DNA of 64,000 bases from NCBI RefSeq assembly GCF_023051145.1, contig NZ_JALKFS010000005.1:4047733-4111732 (forward strand). The letters are read 5' to 3'. Every line of letters begins with the position of its first letter. Position 1 is the stretch's first letter. Origin of the DNA: Williamsia sp. DF01-3. Its GTDB lineage: Bacteria; Actinomycetota; Actinomycetes; Mycobacteriales; Mycobacteriaceae. The notes under the pieces were generated by a model. That model worked only from the letters and a program-made list of their open reading frames with translations. It was not told the DNA's origin and made no database searches. The position numbers and the translations under genes are program-made. This document shows, in pieces, positions 56,117 to 64,000 of the stretch.

Positions 56117-57912
56117 TCACTCACCCGGCTCGGTCGATCCCGGTGTCTCCTTGTCGCTCCCCTCGCTCTGCTCAGGGGCCGGAGACACAGACGGCATCGA
56201 CGCCGACGGTGAGGTAGGCAATTCTGAGGTGGGTGACGGGAGCGGGGTCTCGGACGGCGATACCGACAGGATCGGCAGCGATATCAGCCATCCGGCTGTG
56301 CCGTTCGGTTGCCACAGCACGGGCGACACAGGATCGGGGACCTCGAAAATCACCCAGCCGACGGCGGTGCGGCCTGGAGTCAAAGAGGAAAGCGTTTGCC
56401 CGAGAGATCCACACGGCTGACCCCATCTCGAGATCGGCGTGCCAGAACCGCTGCCCTGACTGAATTGAGATGACTCCACACCATCCAGCGCGTACTCACC
56501 GGTGTGCGTGGATGGGGTCACCGTCATCCGCACCACGACGGTCACCGCGGGAGAAGTGTTGCAGCTCTGATCAATCAAGACCTCGTCGATCCGCGCTGCT
56601 CCCAGGTCAGCACCGTCCGTGCTGACAAGGGCGAACTCTTCCCCGGGTGACGGGGTGGTGGGTCCGTCCGGGACCATCAGCGGCGGTGCCGGTTCTTCGA
56701 TGTCGGCCGCACCTTCCGGCGGCGGCCTCACCGGCAGGGCCTCGGCAGTGTCGGATGTGATTGTGGTCGAATCTGTTTCGTCAGGTGAGGGCGTGCTGGT
56801 CGGCGTACCGGTCGGGCTCGGATCAGCAGTAGAAGCTGTGGGGTCAGTACCACCGCACTCGGCTGTCCCGTCATCTACTGGCGTGTCGCCGTCAGCGTCC
56901 CCAGCGGGCGGCGCAGGCGTGGCGGTCGGGGTGCCTGTCGTCGTCACCCTGGTCGTCGTTGTATTGGGAGCGGCCATTTCCTCGTCCCCGGCGGGCACAA
57001 CGACCGGACACGTCGCCTGCGCGACCTTGCGCGAACTCAGCGCCGACGGGGCGCTCAGCGGAGGGGGCTGACCTGCGGTGCCGCATTCGGCGCGGGCGAG
57101 GACAACATTGCGCAGATTAACCTCAGGCGTCGCCGGAAAGACGTACGGCTGGGTCCACGTCATGATCAGCTCCGACCGGATGGAGGTCGCAGTGTGGGCC
57201 ACATTCCACACGATCGAGAGCTGACGCGCCGGTCCCTCACCCGTGCTGGTTTGCCCGGGCTGAGTGGGAACGGCTACGGATTCCCAGACCACCGCCGAGT
57301 GCCGAAACCTCACTGCCCCTGTGGGGCTGGGCGCAAGCAGCTGTCCTGGACGACACGACACCGACACCTTCACCGGGTTGACCACCCCTAGAAGATCACC
57401 GAGAGCAGCGCCGAAGTAGGTGAGGTACAGATTCGATGTTGTCGTGGCTGCGCTCGACGTGGCGTCGGCAGGCGCAGGCGCGCACTGTGCCCCGGCAGCG
57501 TGGCGCACACACTGCGACGAGGTCAGGCTGAAGTCCACACTGCCCGGCCAACCCCCGTAGGTCGGGGTTTGTGGGGACGTATAGCTCGACCTCGTGGGAG
57601 CCGCCAGGGATTGTTCGCCACCGGAAAACGTGGTCACCGTGCCCAACCATCCACGGTCGGGGCGTTCTATGGTGCCCGCTCCCCTGATGCCCGCGCCCAC
57701 CCTGTGGGGACGTATGCCGGGTCGACACCGAATGTGCTTGCCCCCCAGACTTTGTCTCCCCAGGCGGCCAGTGTCCGATCGGCGAACGCCCCGGTCAGCG
57801 CGGATGCGCCAACGACCACCAGGATTGCCAATGCCGCCACCCCGACGAGACGCCGGCGGTGCCGCTGCCCAGCATCTCTGTTGCCGAGCACCTTGCCATG
57901 ATGGCCACCCAC
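56117..57912 (-). pseudogene. Large SipW-type secreted protein gene with one frameshift
   Basis: The GTG at 57912 lies after GAGG and 5 bases from the peptidase stop. The first frame gives a basic N-region, a membrane segment (LVGVAALAILVVVGASALTG) and LAAWGDKVWGASTFG, the same motif as in the partner substrate. It stops near 57661. From the GGGG run at 57706-57709 the next frame continues without interruption to 56117: beta-rich parts, TTTTRVTTTGTPTATP-like linkers and an acidic Ser/Pro/Glu tail. Adding one C to that run gives a 598-residue protein. No LPXTG sorting motif was seen, and the two frames look like one gene. Confidence 0.7.
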
Positions 57913-57916
57913 TTGT

Positions 57917-58546
57917 TCAGGCCTCGATCCGAGATCGGGCGCCGACACCACGTTCGGGCACTGCTATTCGGCCGTCGGGAATGCCATCATCGGGATCGAC
58001 GTCGTCCTCGCTCTTTCGCGGCCAGAAGGCCCAGAGCACCAGCAACGCTGCGCCAATTGTGATCGCCAGTAGGACAAACGGATTCGACAGCCAGATCACA
58101 CCCTTGGCAAGACCCGGTACTGACCACAGGACCTTGCGTACCTCCGTGACCTGATAACCACCCGGGTCGTCGAATGAATTGGCATCACCACGCATTTCGA
58201 GCATCGTTGTGCCGTCGGCGCCCGGCGAGGTCTTGATCACCCGGTGCGTGATCGGCATCTGACCCGGTCGTTTGACGGTGACCACGTCACCCACGTCCAC
58301 AGACGCCGCCGGCACCGTCTGCACGACGGCCAGCGATCCCGCCGGGATGGACGGCGCCATCGACCCGGTCTTGAACATGATGAGCGAGACGTTGAACACC
58401 ACGGCCAGGACAACCATCACGATGCAAGCGAGCCCGCACACCGCGAGCAGGTTCATGATCACACTGCTCACGACCGACAGCGCGGATGGCCGTCTCGGGG
58501 CTGAGGGATGTTCGGCGTGGGCAACCGGATCAGCATGAAACATCAA
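57917..58546 (-). CDS. SipW-type signal peptidase I (Ser/His type)
   Basis: The 209-residue enzyme has a first membrane helix (about 30-55), the catalytic Ser 62 in FKTGSMAPSIPAGS and His 101 in MPITHRVI. In ordinary bacterial signal peptidase I the partner is Lys, while His is characteristic of ER/SipW-type enzymes. RGDANSFDDP is the conserved D-box and a second helix lies near the C-terminus. It processes the alternate signals of the two flanking genes. A gap of about 100 bases follows the upstream substrate gene. Confidence 0.88.
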   Translation of the reverse strand: MMFHADPVAHAEHPSAPRRPSALSVVSSVIMNLLAVCGLACIVMVVLAVVFNVSLIMFKTGSMAPSIPAGSLAVVQTVPAASVDVGDVVTVKRPGQMPITHRVIKTSPGADGTTMLEMRGDANSFDDPGGYQVTEVRKVLWSVPGLAKGVIWLSNPFVLLAITIGAALLVLWAFWPRKSEDDVDPDDGIPDGRIAVPERGVGARSRIEA

Positions 58547-58652
58547 TGACTCCTATAGATTTCCGGACTTCACGACGCGGACGCGCAAAGGTCAGGGCTA
58601 CCGGGCCGCCGGGGCTCTGCAATGAACCACTGGCCCGGCGGCCGGCAGATGC

Positions 58653-59258
58653 CTACGGTTCGACGCTGGTTGCCTGGAACTCCCAGAGAACCTGCCCTGT
58701 TGTCGACGTATTGAGCAGCGCCGCGTCGGCCGGCAGCGTCACAGTGAAACAGAAGTGCCGCGGGGTCATGTCGCCGTTGAGGATGATCGGGGTGCTTCCG
58801 CCGGCCGTCGCCACGCTCCCACCTGCCGGCCAGCCTGAGGGCGTGGTACCCGCAACGCTGCAGCTGGCGGCCTCGGTGACGGTGAGTTCGAGTTCGCCGG
58901 CCAAGGCAGATGTGTTGCCCGACGGAGCAAGGGTCACTGATGCATTCAATGCCGATGCCGCCGGGCCGACCCGCAGCGACACCGGGGCTTTGACCGATTC
59001 ACCGGGCGTGAGGCTCGTGGCATCGGCCAGCGGGAATGTGAAGGTGCCGGCCGTCGGTCCCGTTGCGAACTCACCCCAGCTGGTGCCACCGTTGAAACTG
59101 CCCTGAACGTTCCACTTGTCGGTGGCGAACTCGCTCTGGCCCCAGACAGAATCACTCCAGGCCGCAAGAGTCACCGCCGCTCCCACTCCGAGCACCAAAC
59201 CCGCCGCAAGAATCGCTCGGATCTTGCGGCGATTACGTTTTGTGACCGTCAAACTCAT
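58653..59258 (-). CDS. SipW-dependent-type signal-peptide protein (alternate-type)
   Basis: The ATG at 59258 follows AGGCGAGG. The 201-residue protein has a basic RRKIR start, a long hydrophobic run (AILAAGLVLGVGAAVTLAAW) and then LAAWSDSVWGQSEF, the alternate signal motif of SipW substrates. The mature part is beta-rich (FTFPLADATSLTPGESVKAP) with a Cys pair (CSVAG and HFCFTV). In Bacillus such substrates make TasA fibres or camelysin; here a surface fibre or matrix protein is a reasonable inference. It heads the SipW operon. Confidence 0.82.
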   Translation of the reverse strand: MSLTVTKRNRRKIRAILAAGLVLGVGAAVTLAAWSDSVWGQSEFATDKWNVQGSFNGGTSWGEFATGPTAGTFTFPLADATSLTPGESVKAPVSLRVGPAASALNASVTLAPSGNTSALAGELELTVTEAASCSVAGTTPSGWPAGGSVATAGGSTPIILNGDMTPRHFCFTVTLPADAALLNTSTTGQVLWEFQATSVEP

Positions 59259-59727
59259 AATTGAACCTCGCCTACACAAAAGGGGCCAGCCAGTCCGACC
59301 CGCTTGCCCCGAGTATGAAAGTAAGGAACCGAAAAGTTTCGCGGAATGCGATTTTTATCTTCGATTTTCGAAAGCAGTCAGCGCATTCTTTCCGCGTCAT
59401 TACCCGAACACATCAATTGGAAAGTGTGCGAGTCCATTAATAGGCATGGCGTCAATTAGGCCAGTGCAGCCGCGGCTGACGTGCAGTTATCGGAGCGCCG
59501 GCAAAGTCAGTCGCGCATCTCAGACAAACAATGGGCGGACTTGGACCACTAACGCTCAGGTTCAGGCAAAAAGGCGGCGACCGTTCGCCCGAAGGTCCAT
59601 CGCAGCAAGGTCGAGCGGCAATTTCTGAACGTGACGATCATATCGATCGGTCTACGAATTACCCGACACGGCTGATCGACAATGGCCGAATAGCCATTTG
59701 TGTCGATCCCATCCCCAGAGGTGGCGA
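59259..59727. promoter_or_regulatory. Upstream region of the SipW operon with a long hairpin
   Basis: No gene is visible in these 469 bases. CGCGGAATGCG (59340-59350) pairs with CGCATTCTTTCCGCG (59382-59396), with a three-base bulge and a 31-base AT-rich loop containing TCG-attt-TCGA. It lies 82 bases upstream of the first SipW substrate start, so it would be in the leader or promoter. The region is AT-richer than the genes around it. Confidence 0.35.
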
Positions 59728-60960
59728 TCAGCGCTCGAGATCGGCGTAGGCCGTCTCGGCGTGCTCGGAGAAGTCGACTCCTTCTCGTTCATCTTTCGCC
59801 GACACCCTGAACCCGATGGTCCAATGGATGACCTTTCCGATTCCGAATGACATCAGAAATGTATAAAGCGCTACCGCAAATATGGCGACCACTTGTTTAC
59901 CCAGCAGAGCCAGTCCACCACCGTAGAAAAGCCCTTCGGCATCGGACGTCATCATCGAGGTCGCGAAGAGCCCGATGAGGACGGTGCCGACCACACCACC
60001 GGTGAAGTGCACGCCGACGACATCCAGTGAATCGTCGTAGCCGAACTTGAACTTCCACAACACCACGTAGGCACACACGATTCCGGCTGCGAGGCCGACA
60101 ACCGCCGCGCCGAGCGGCCCCACCGATCCACACGACGGTGTGATCGCCACCAGCCCGGCGACAATGCCCGACGCAGCGCCAAAACTGGTCGGGTGCCCAT
60201 CACGATTGGTCTCGACCACAAGCCAGCCGACCATTCCCAGGCCGCCCGCGATCAAGGTGTTGAGTAGGACGGCTGCCGCCATGCCGTCGGCCGCGAGAGC
60301 GGAGCCGGCATTGAAGCCGAACCATCCGAACCACAACAGTCCCGCGCCGAGCAGCACGAAAGGCAGATTGTGCGGGCGCATCGTGTCGTGTCGGAATCCC
60401 AGGCGGGGCCCCAAGACGATGGCAAGTGCCAGCGCCGAGGCACCCGAGGTCACCTCCACCACCAGACCGCCCGCGAAGTCGAGTGCCCCGAGCTCGGCGA
60501 TCCAGCCGCCGGGACCCCAGACCCAGTGCGCCACAGGCGCATAGACCAGTAGTGTCCAGATCGGTACGAACACGATCCAGGCGACGAAGCGGGCACGGTC
60601 GGCGATGGCCCCACTGATCAGTGCCGCGGTGATCACGGCGAACGTCAGCTGAAACGTCACGAACAACAAGGTCGGGATGGACCCGTGCAACGACTCCGGA
60701 CCGATCCCGGCCAGCCCGAACGACTCCACGCCACCGATGAGGCCGAACCCCGCGTCGTCTGAGAACGCAAGGCTGTAGCCGGCGACCAGCCACGCGACCG
60801 CGACCAACGGGATAGCGATGAAGCTCATCATCATCATGTTCAGCACGCTGAAGCTGCGCACCATGCCGCCGTAGAACAGCGCCAGTGCCGGAGTCATCAG
60901 AAGAACCATCGCGGTCGAGACAAGTACCAGCGCAGTGGCAGCACCATCGAGCTCGGACAC
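59728..60960 (-). CDS. amt: Ammonium transporter
   Basis: A GTG at 60960 lies after GGAGGGCTCCT. The 410-residue protein has about eleven hydrophobic helices with Amt marks: MTPALALFYGGMVRSFSVLN (first pore helix), GVHFTGGVVGTVLIGLF (with a pore His), and DSLDVVGVHF. It carries ammonium into the cell or acts as an ammonia gas channel. No glnK gene lies beside it. Confidence 0.95.
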   Translation of the reverse strand: MSELDGAATALVLVSTAMVLLMTPALALFYGGMVRSFSVLNMMMMSFIAIPLVAVAWLVAGYSLAFSDDAGFGLIGGVESFGLAGIGPESLHGSIPTLLFVTFQLTFAVITAALISGAIADRARFVAWIVFVPIWTLLVYAPVAHWVWGPGGWIAELGALDFAGGLVVEVTSGASALALAIVLGPRLGFRHDTMRPHNLPFVLLGAGLLWFGWFGFNAGSALAADGMAAAVLLNTLIAGGLGMVGWLVVETNRDGHPTSFGAASGIVAGLVAITPSCGSVGPLGAAVVGLAAGIVCAYVVLWKFKFGYDDSLDVVGVHFTGGVVGTVLIGLFATSMMTSDAEGLFYGGGLALLGKQVVAIFAVALYTFLMSFGIGKVIHWTIGFRVSAKDEREGVDFSEHAETAYADLER

Positions 60961-61169
60961 AGGAGCCCTCCGTGTTCTGTGAAGAGTTGAGTGGTTGTGC
61001 TCGAAGGACAATAACCGGCACCCGATCCGTCCCGACGGGCCGTGGCGAATCTGCCCGTATGTATCGAATCGACAACACACCCACACCGATTGCCGGACTT
61101 CGGTAGCTTCGTGGCGACAGTCCTTTCCCGGGCCCACAGGCCCCGCGTCGAACAAGGGCGGACCGTGAC

Positions 61170-62330
61170 ATGAGCATCCCGATGACTGCGGGCGCGAACA
61201 CTGCGTTGCAGGCCGCCGAAGTCCGCATCGAGGTCGGGGTGAGCGGACGGCAACTCGACGTGTCGGCGCTGTTGGTGGCCCCGTCGGGCAAGGTGCGCAG
61301 CGACGCCGACCTGATCTTCTTCAACGCGCCCGTCGGGCCGGGGCTGCGTCATATGCCCGGTACTGCTCACGGTCCCGATGCAGTCTGCATCACCCTGGCC
61401 GCCATTCCGTCGGCCATCGACAAGGTGGTGATCACGGCCAGCCTCGATCCCCCGACCACCACGTTCGCCGGGACGAATCCACATGCACGCGTCATCGATG
61501 CGGCGAACGGTGACCTGCTCGCCACCTTCGACCCGGCGAACCTCTCCGGCGAGACCGCCCTGATCGTCTTCGAGGTCTACCGGCGCGGCAGCGAATGGAA
61601 GCTGCGTGCGGTCGGGCAGGGCTACGCAGACGGATTGGCCGGGATAGCAACAGATTTCGGTATCAGCGTGGACGACCCGGCCGAGACTGCGCCGACGGTG
61701 GAGCCGGTAGCGGTTCCCGCCGTCCCGGCGGCGACCCCCACCAACTCGGCAAACCATCGGCTGAACCTCGACAAAGGTCACGTGGTCCTCGAAAAACGCC
61801 AGTCGGTGGTGCTGACGAAGTTCGGCAAGCCACTGCAGAGCAAGGTCCGGATGGGACTCGGGTGGGATCCGGCCGCAGGCAAGGGCCGGATCGATCTCGA
61901 CGCGTCGTGCATCGCCTTCGATGCGAACCGGAAGGTCGTGGCGACCTGCTGGTTCTTGAAGTTGTCGATTCTCGATGGCGCGGTGGCACATTCGGGTGAC
62001 AACCTGACCGGCGCAGGCGAGGGCGACGACGAGGTGATCTCCGTGGACCTGGGACGGTTGCCCCATTCGGTCACCGGCCTGGTGTTCACCGTGAACTCCT
62101 TCTCGGGCCAGCGATTCACCGACGTCGGACGGGCCTTCTGCAGGCTCGTCGATCACGGGACCGGCCAGGAAATGGTCCGATTCGAACTCTCCGACTCAGG
62201 TCCCACCACCGGGGTACTGATGTGCAAGATGATCCGTGAACCATCTGGCTGGGTGATGACCGCGCTGGGCGAATACGCCGATGGAAAAACCGTGCGAAAG
62301 ATGAAAAAGCCCGCCGCCGCGGCACTCTGA
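61170..62330 (+). CDS. Two-domain TerD-family protein
   Basis: The 386-residue protein repeats the TerD domain. The first (about 15-165) contains DLIFFNAPVGPG and the end of a strand YRRGSEWKLRAVGQGYADGL; the second (about 195-375) contains LGWDPAAGKGRIDLDASCIA and GEYADGKTVRKMK. A Pro/Ala linker lies between them. TerD proteins bind Ca2+ and take part in tellurite, phage and stress responses; the Asp-rich loop GDNLTGAGEGDDEVI suits Ca2+. It stands divergent from amt. Confidence 0.85.
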   Translation: MSIPMTAGANTALQAAEVRIEVGVSGRQLDVSALLVAPSGKVRSDADLIFFNAPVGPGLRHMPGTAHGPDAVCITLAAIPSAIDKVVITASLDPPTTTFAGTNPHARVIDAANGDLLATFDPANLSGETALIVFEVYRRGSEWKLRAVGQGYADGLAGIATDFGISVDDPAETAPTVEPVAVPAVPAATPTNSANHRLNLDKGHVVLEKRQSVVLTKFGKPLQSKVRMGLGWDPAAGKGRIDLDASCIAFDANRKVVATCWFLKLSILDGAVAHSGDNLTGAGEGDDEVISVDLGRLPHSVTGLVFTVNSFSGQRFTDVGRAFCRLVDHGTGQEMVRFELSDSGPTTGVLMCKMIREPSGWVMTALGEYADGKTVRKMKKPAAAAL

Positions 62331-62463
62331 AGGGTCACATCGTCTTTTGTTGTCCGGTTTGCTCACATGTTGCGCGGGGTAACCACCGTCTGTCCGTGAC
62401 TCGCGGCTCGGTAGGTCGGCTGAGCTGATCACTGCGTCGCAGCCCGCAGTCAAAGGAGCAACG

Positions 62464-62859
62464 ATGAATCAGCCCCCACCGACAGATCTCTCGACCGTCC
62501 AGTTGATCGAACGCCTCTCCGAGCAGACCTCCACCCTCGTCAAGACAGAAGTGCGGAACGCACTCGATGAGGTGAAAACAAAAGGTACAAAACTCGGCAT
62601 CGGCGTCGGCATCTCCGGAGCAGGTGCTCTGTTGCTGCTGTTCGGATTCGGAACACTCATCGCAGCGGCCGTCCTGGGGTTGGCCACCGCGGTGGATCCA
62701 TGGCTCGCCGCACTCATCGTCGCGGCCGTACTGGTCGTCATCGGAGCGATCGCTGCCGCGATCGGCGCGTCTCGGGCCAAGAAAGCCGTCCCGCCGGCGC
62801 CGCAGGCAACCGTGCACAGCATTCAGCGGGACATCAACACCGTGAGGGAGCATCTCTGA
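62464..62859 (+). CDS. Phage-holin-family (DUF1469/Act-type) membrane protein
   Basis: The ATG at 62464 follows AAAGGAGCAACG. The 131-residue protein has an amphipathic N-terminal helix with Leu/Glu pattern (STVQLIERLSEQTSTLVKTE) and two membrane helices. This is the actinobacterial holin-superfamily (DUF1469) form that appears with DUF3618 and DUF4235 genes. Despite the name it is not a phage gene; a membrane-stability role is proposed. Its stop overlaps the next start (TGATG). Confidence 0.85.
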   Translation: MNQPPPTDLSTVQLIERLSEQTSTLVKTEVRNALDEVKTKGTKLGIGVGISGAGALLLLFGFGTLIAAAVLGLATAVDPWLAALIVAAVLVVIGAIAAAIGASRAKKAVPPAPQATVHSIQRDINTVREHL

Positions 62860-63155
62860 TGAGCGAACCGACGTCATCGGGCGCGACACCCGAACCCGGA
62901 GCCACTGCGCCCACCGATGTGCCTCCGGTCGAGGAACAGCGCGCCGAGTTGGCCCAGACAGTGGACGCGCTGGCGCAGAAGTTCGATGTACCCACCCGCG
63001 TCAAAACGGCTGCCGCGGACACCGCGCACACCGCGCAGATCAAAGCCAAAGACAACCAGCAGGTCCTGGCGACCTCCGGCGCGATCGGGGCAGTGCTGCT
63101 CGTCCTGCTCGTGGTTGTCCGTCGTCGCCGTTCGAAGAAGAGGGAGATCGTATGA
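62859..63155 (+). CDS. DUF3618 membrane protein
   Basis: The ATG at 62859 shares bases with the previous stop. The 98-residue protein has a Pro/Thr-rich start, a helical RAELAQTVDALAQKFDVPTR that is the DUF3618 signature, one membrane helix (GAIGAVLLVLLVVVRRRR) and a basic end. It is the middle gene of a coupled trio of envelope proteins. Confidence 0.85.
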   Translation: MSEPTSSGATPEPGATAPTDVPPVEEQRAELAQTVDALAQKFDVPTRVKTAAADTAHTAQIKAKDNQQVLATSGAIGAVLLVLLVVVRRRRSKKREIV

Positions 63156-63421
63156 GCGCCGTGTCCAAAGCCGCCTACAAGCCGCTGTCGTTGGCCACAA
63201 GCGTCCTTGGCGGTGTCGCGGCGTCAGCCGCATTCGCTCAGGTCTGGAAGCGTCTGGGTAACGATGCCAAGGCGCCTGATCCCAAAGACCTCCAGAGGAG
63301 CAACACCGAAGTCTTGGTCGCCGCTGCACTGCAGGGTCTGATCTTTGGCCTCGTGAAAGCTGCGGTCGATCGGGCCGGTGCACGTGGCTACAAGGCGGTC
63401 ACCCACGAAGACCCATCCTGA
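63152..63421 (+). CDS. DUF4235 membrane protein
   Basis: The 89-residue protein begins in an overlap with the DUF3618 gene (ATGA, 63152-63155) and contains VLGGVAASAAFAQVWKRLG and LVAAALQGLIFGLVKAAVDRAGARGY, the DUF4235 pattern with two membrane segments. It ends the trio. The task is unknown. Confidence 0.85.
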   Translation: MSAVSKAAYKPLSLATSVLGGVAASAAFAQVWKRLGNDAKAPDPKDLQRSNTEVLVAAALQGLIFGLVKAAVDRAGARGYKAVTHEDPS

Positions 63422-63470
63422 TCGAGGGCCCTTCGCCTCCGACTGGAACACCACCCCCGGATATAGCAAA

Positions 63471-63503
63471 AACCCGCGTTCTGCGTGATGCAGAACGCGG
63501 GTT
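63471..63503. terminator. Bidirectional terminator between DUF4235 and tRNA-Met
   Basis: A perfect 14-bp stem AACCCGCGTTCTGC / GCAGAACGCGGGTT with a GTGAT loop lies between the two genes. On the minus strand it is followed by TTTTTGC, which suits the tRNA; on the plus strand the tail is CTTGTC. Confidence 0.85.
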
Positions 63504-63513
63504 CTTGTCTTCG

Positions 63514-63587
63514 TAGCGGGGACAGGATTTGAACCTGCGACCTCTGGGTTATGAGCCCAGCGAGCTACCGAGCTGCTCCACCCCGCG
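63514..63587 (-). tRNA. Initiator tRNA-fMet (anticodon CAT)
   Basis: The minus-strand cloverleaf has anticodon stem-loop CTGGGCTCATAACCCAG with the three G-C pairs of initiators, T arm CAGGTTCAAATCCTG, and acceptor CGCGGGG / CCCCGCT, leaving position 1 unpaired (C1/U72) as in initiator tRNAs. The length is 74 nt without CCA. Confidence 0.93.
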
Positions 63588-63674
63588 GCGGTGAACACAA
63601 CGTTACAGGCGGGCACCTGCGAAGTGCAAATCGCCCGCCTGTAACGCCGGTCACGCTTCTGAACTGGGCAAACG

Positions 63675-64000
63675 CTAGCCCGTCGGCAGATTCTCGTAAT
63701 CGCGCACCGCAGCCTGCAGATCCGTCTGTGCCTGACCGTAGGCGGTGAAGTTACCCGCCGACAGGGCCTGCTGCATGGCGGTCAGGGCATCGTCCATCCG
63801 CTTCACGATCGCATCTCGTTGGGGCGACGGCGGGACCGCGGACTGGCCGTCGGCCGGCGGCGGCGTCGGGGTCTGTCCCTGCTGCGGTTGAGTACCCGGC
63901 TGCACCACAGGCGCGCTTTCAGCCCCCGGGATCTGCGTCACGGAGGACGGATCGATCCCGACACCTGCGAGCGCTGCCGCGACGGTGGGCGCATAACCCA
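63675..64000 (-). CDS. C-terminal end of a probable UPF0182-like membrane protein (partial)
   Basis: The frame enters from beyond the right edge and stops at 63675. The visible 108 residues begin YAPTVAAALAGVGID, continue with a Pro/Gln/Gly-rich linker and end in DAIVKRMDDALTAMQQALSAG then NFTAYGQAQTDLQAAVRDYE. This helical Ala/Gln tail after a Pro linker matches the end of large UPF0182 proteins of mycolic-acid bacteria. The membrane part lies outside the window, so the call is provisional. Confidence 0.6.
   Translation of the reverse strand, partial: GYAPTVAAALAGVGIDPSSVTQIPGAESAPVVQPGTQPQQGQTPTPPPADGQSAVPPSPQRDAIVKRMDDALTAMQQALSAGNFTAYGQAQTDLQAAVRDYENLPTG

Noticed and set aside
62464-63421. 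Prophage remnant because of the holin-type gene
   Set aside because: The holin/DUF3618/DUF4235 trio is a normal chromosomal set in actinobacteria and no other phage gene is nearby.

Overview
The window is high-GC actinobacterial chromosome from a mycolic-acid bacterium (order Mycobacteriales), most like Gordonia or a close relative such as Williamsia. Pointers are an Rpf-type transglycosylase, a cutinase-family esterase, F420-type and MpaB-type oxidoreductases, a tmRNA tag ending in DYALAA, and a gene order hisN / prfB - mscS - small Pro/Thr membrane protein - ftsE - ftsX - smpB with a fadE24-fadE23 pair, much as in Mycobacterium. It is mostly core chromosome: no CRISPR array, integrase, insertion sequence or prophage was seen. 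A 13E12 (DUF222-HNH) relic is the only repeat-family element.

Layout. 1-5 kb: start of a UvrA-like gene, then a probable copper-stress locus (CPH-type P-type ATPase - AraC - VOC - Ddn-like run, DUF305 lipoprotein, small His-rich membrane protein) with two TACCC...GGGTA operators. 5-6.5 kb: frameshifted 13E12 gene. 6.7-18 kb: ychF, AI-2E-type permease, a DNA-repair group (AlkZ-like, AdaA-AlkA fusion, Ogt, RmuC), DUF6542 protein, nucleosidase, fructosamine kinase, nadE. 18-30 kb: SDR, peptidoglycan amidase, COG0523 GTPase, trhO, envelope proteins, MpaB-like protein, DJ-1/PfpI protein, SigK-like sigma factor, cation antiporter, frameshifted rtcB. 30-40 kb: cupin, large TPR protein, tRNA-Ala, DsbA/MauE pair, VIT1-like transporter, pgm, two hydrolases, aldo-keto reductase. 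40-48 kb: ssrA, cutinase-like esterase, smpB, ftsX, ftsE, mscS, prfB. 48-54 kb: hisN, MBL protein, TM2 protein, fadE24-fadE23 behind twin operators, Rpf. 54-64 kb: TetR and glycosyltransferase, a SipW-type secretion locus (two substrates plus peptidase), amt, TerD protein, a holin/DUF3618/DUF4235 trio, initiator tRNA, and the end of a UPF0182-like gene.

Genes that work together: ssrA and smpB (ribosome rescue, release factor nearby); ftsEX (septal cell-wall hydrolysis control); DsbA-like with MauE-like (extracytoplasmic disulfide formation); fadE24-fadE23 (acyl-CoA dehydrogenation); AdaA-AlkA and Ogt (alkylation repair); and the SipW-type peptidase with its two flanking substrates.

A striking feature is four clear single-base frameshifts, each at a short G/C run, in the 13E12 gene, rtcB, the ftsE-linked membrane protein gene and the second SipW-type substrate. 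Their shared character raises the possibility of assembly indels rather than four real mutations. All coordinates were read by eye, and no database search was possible.
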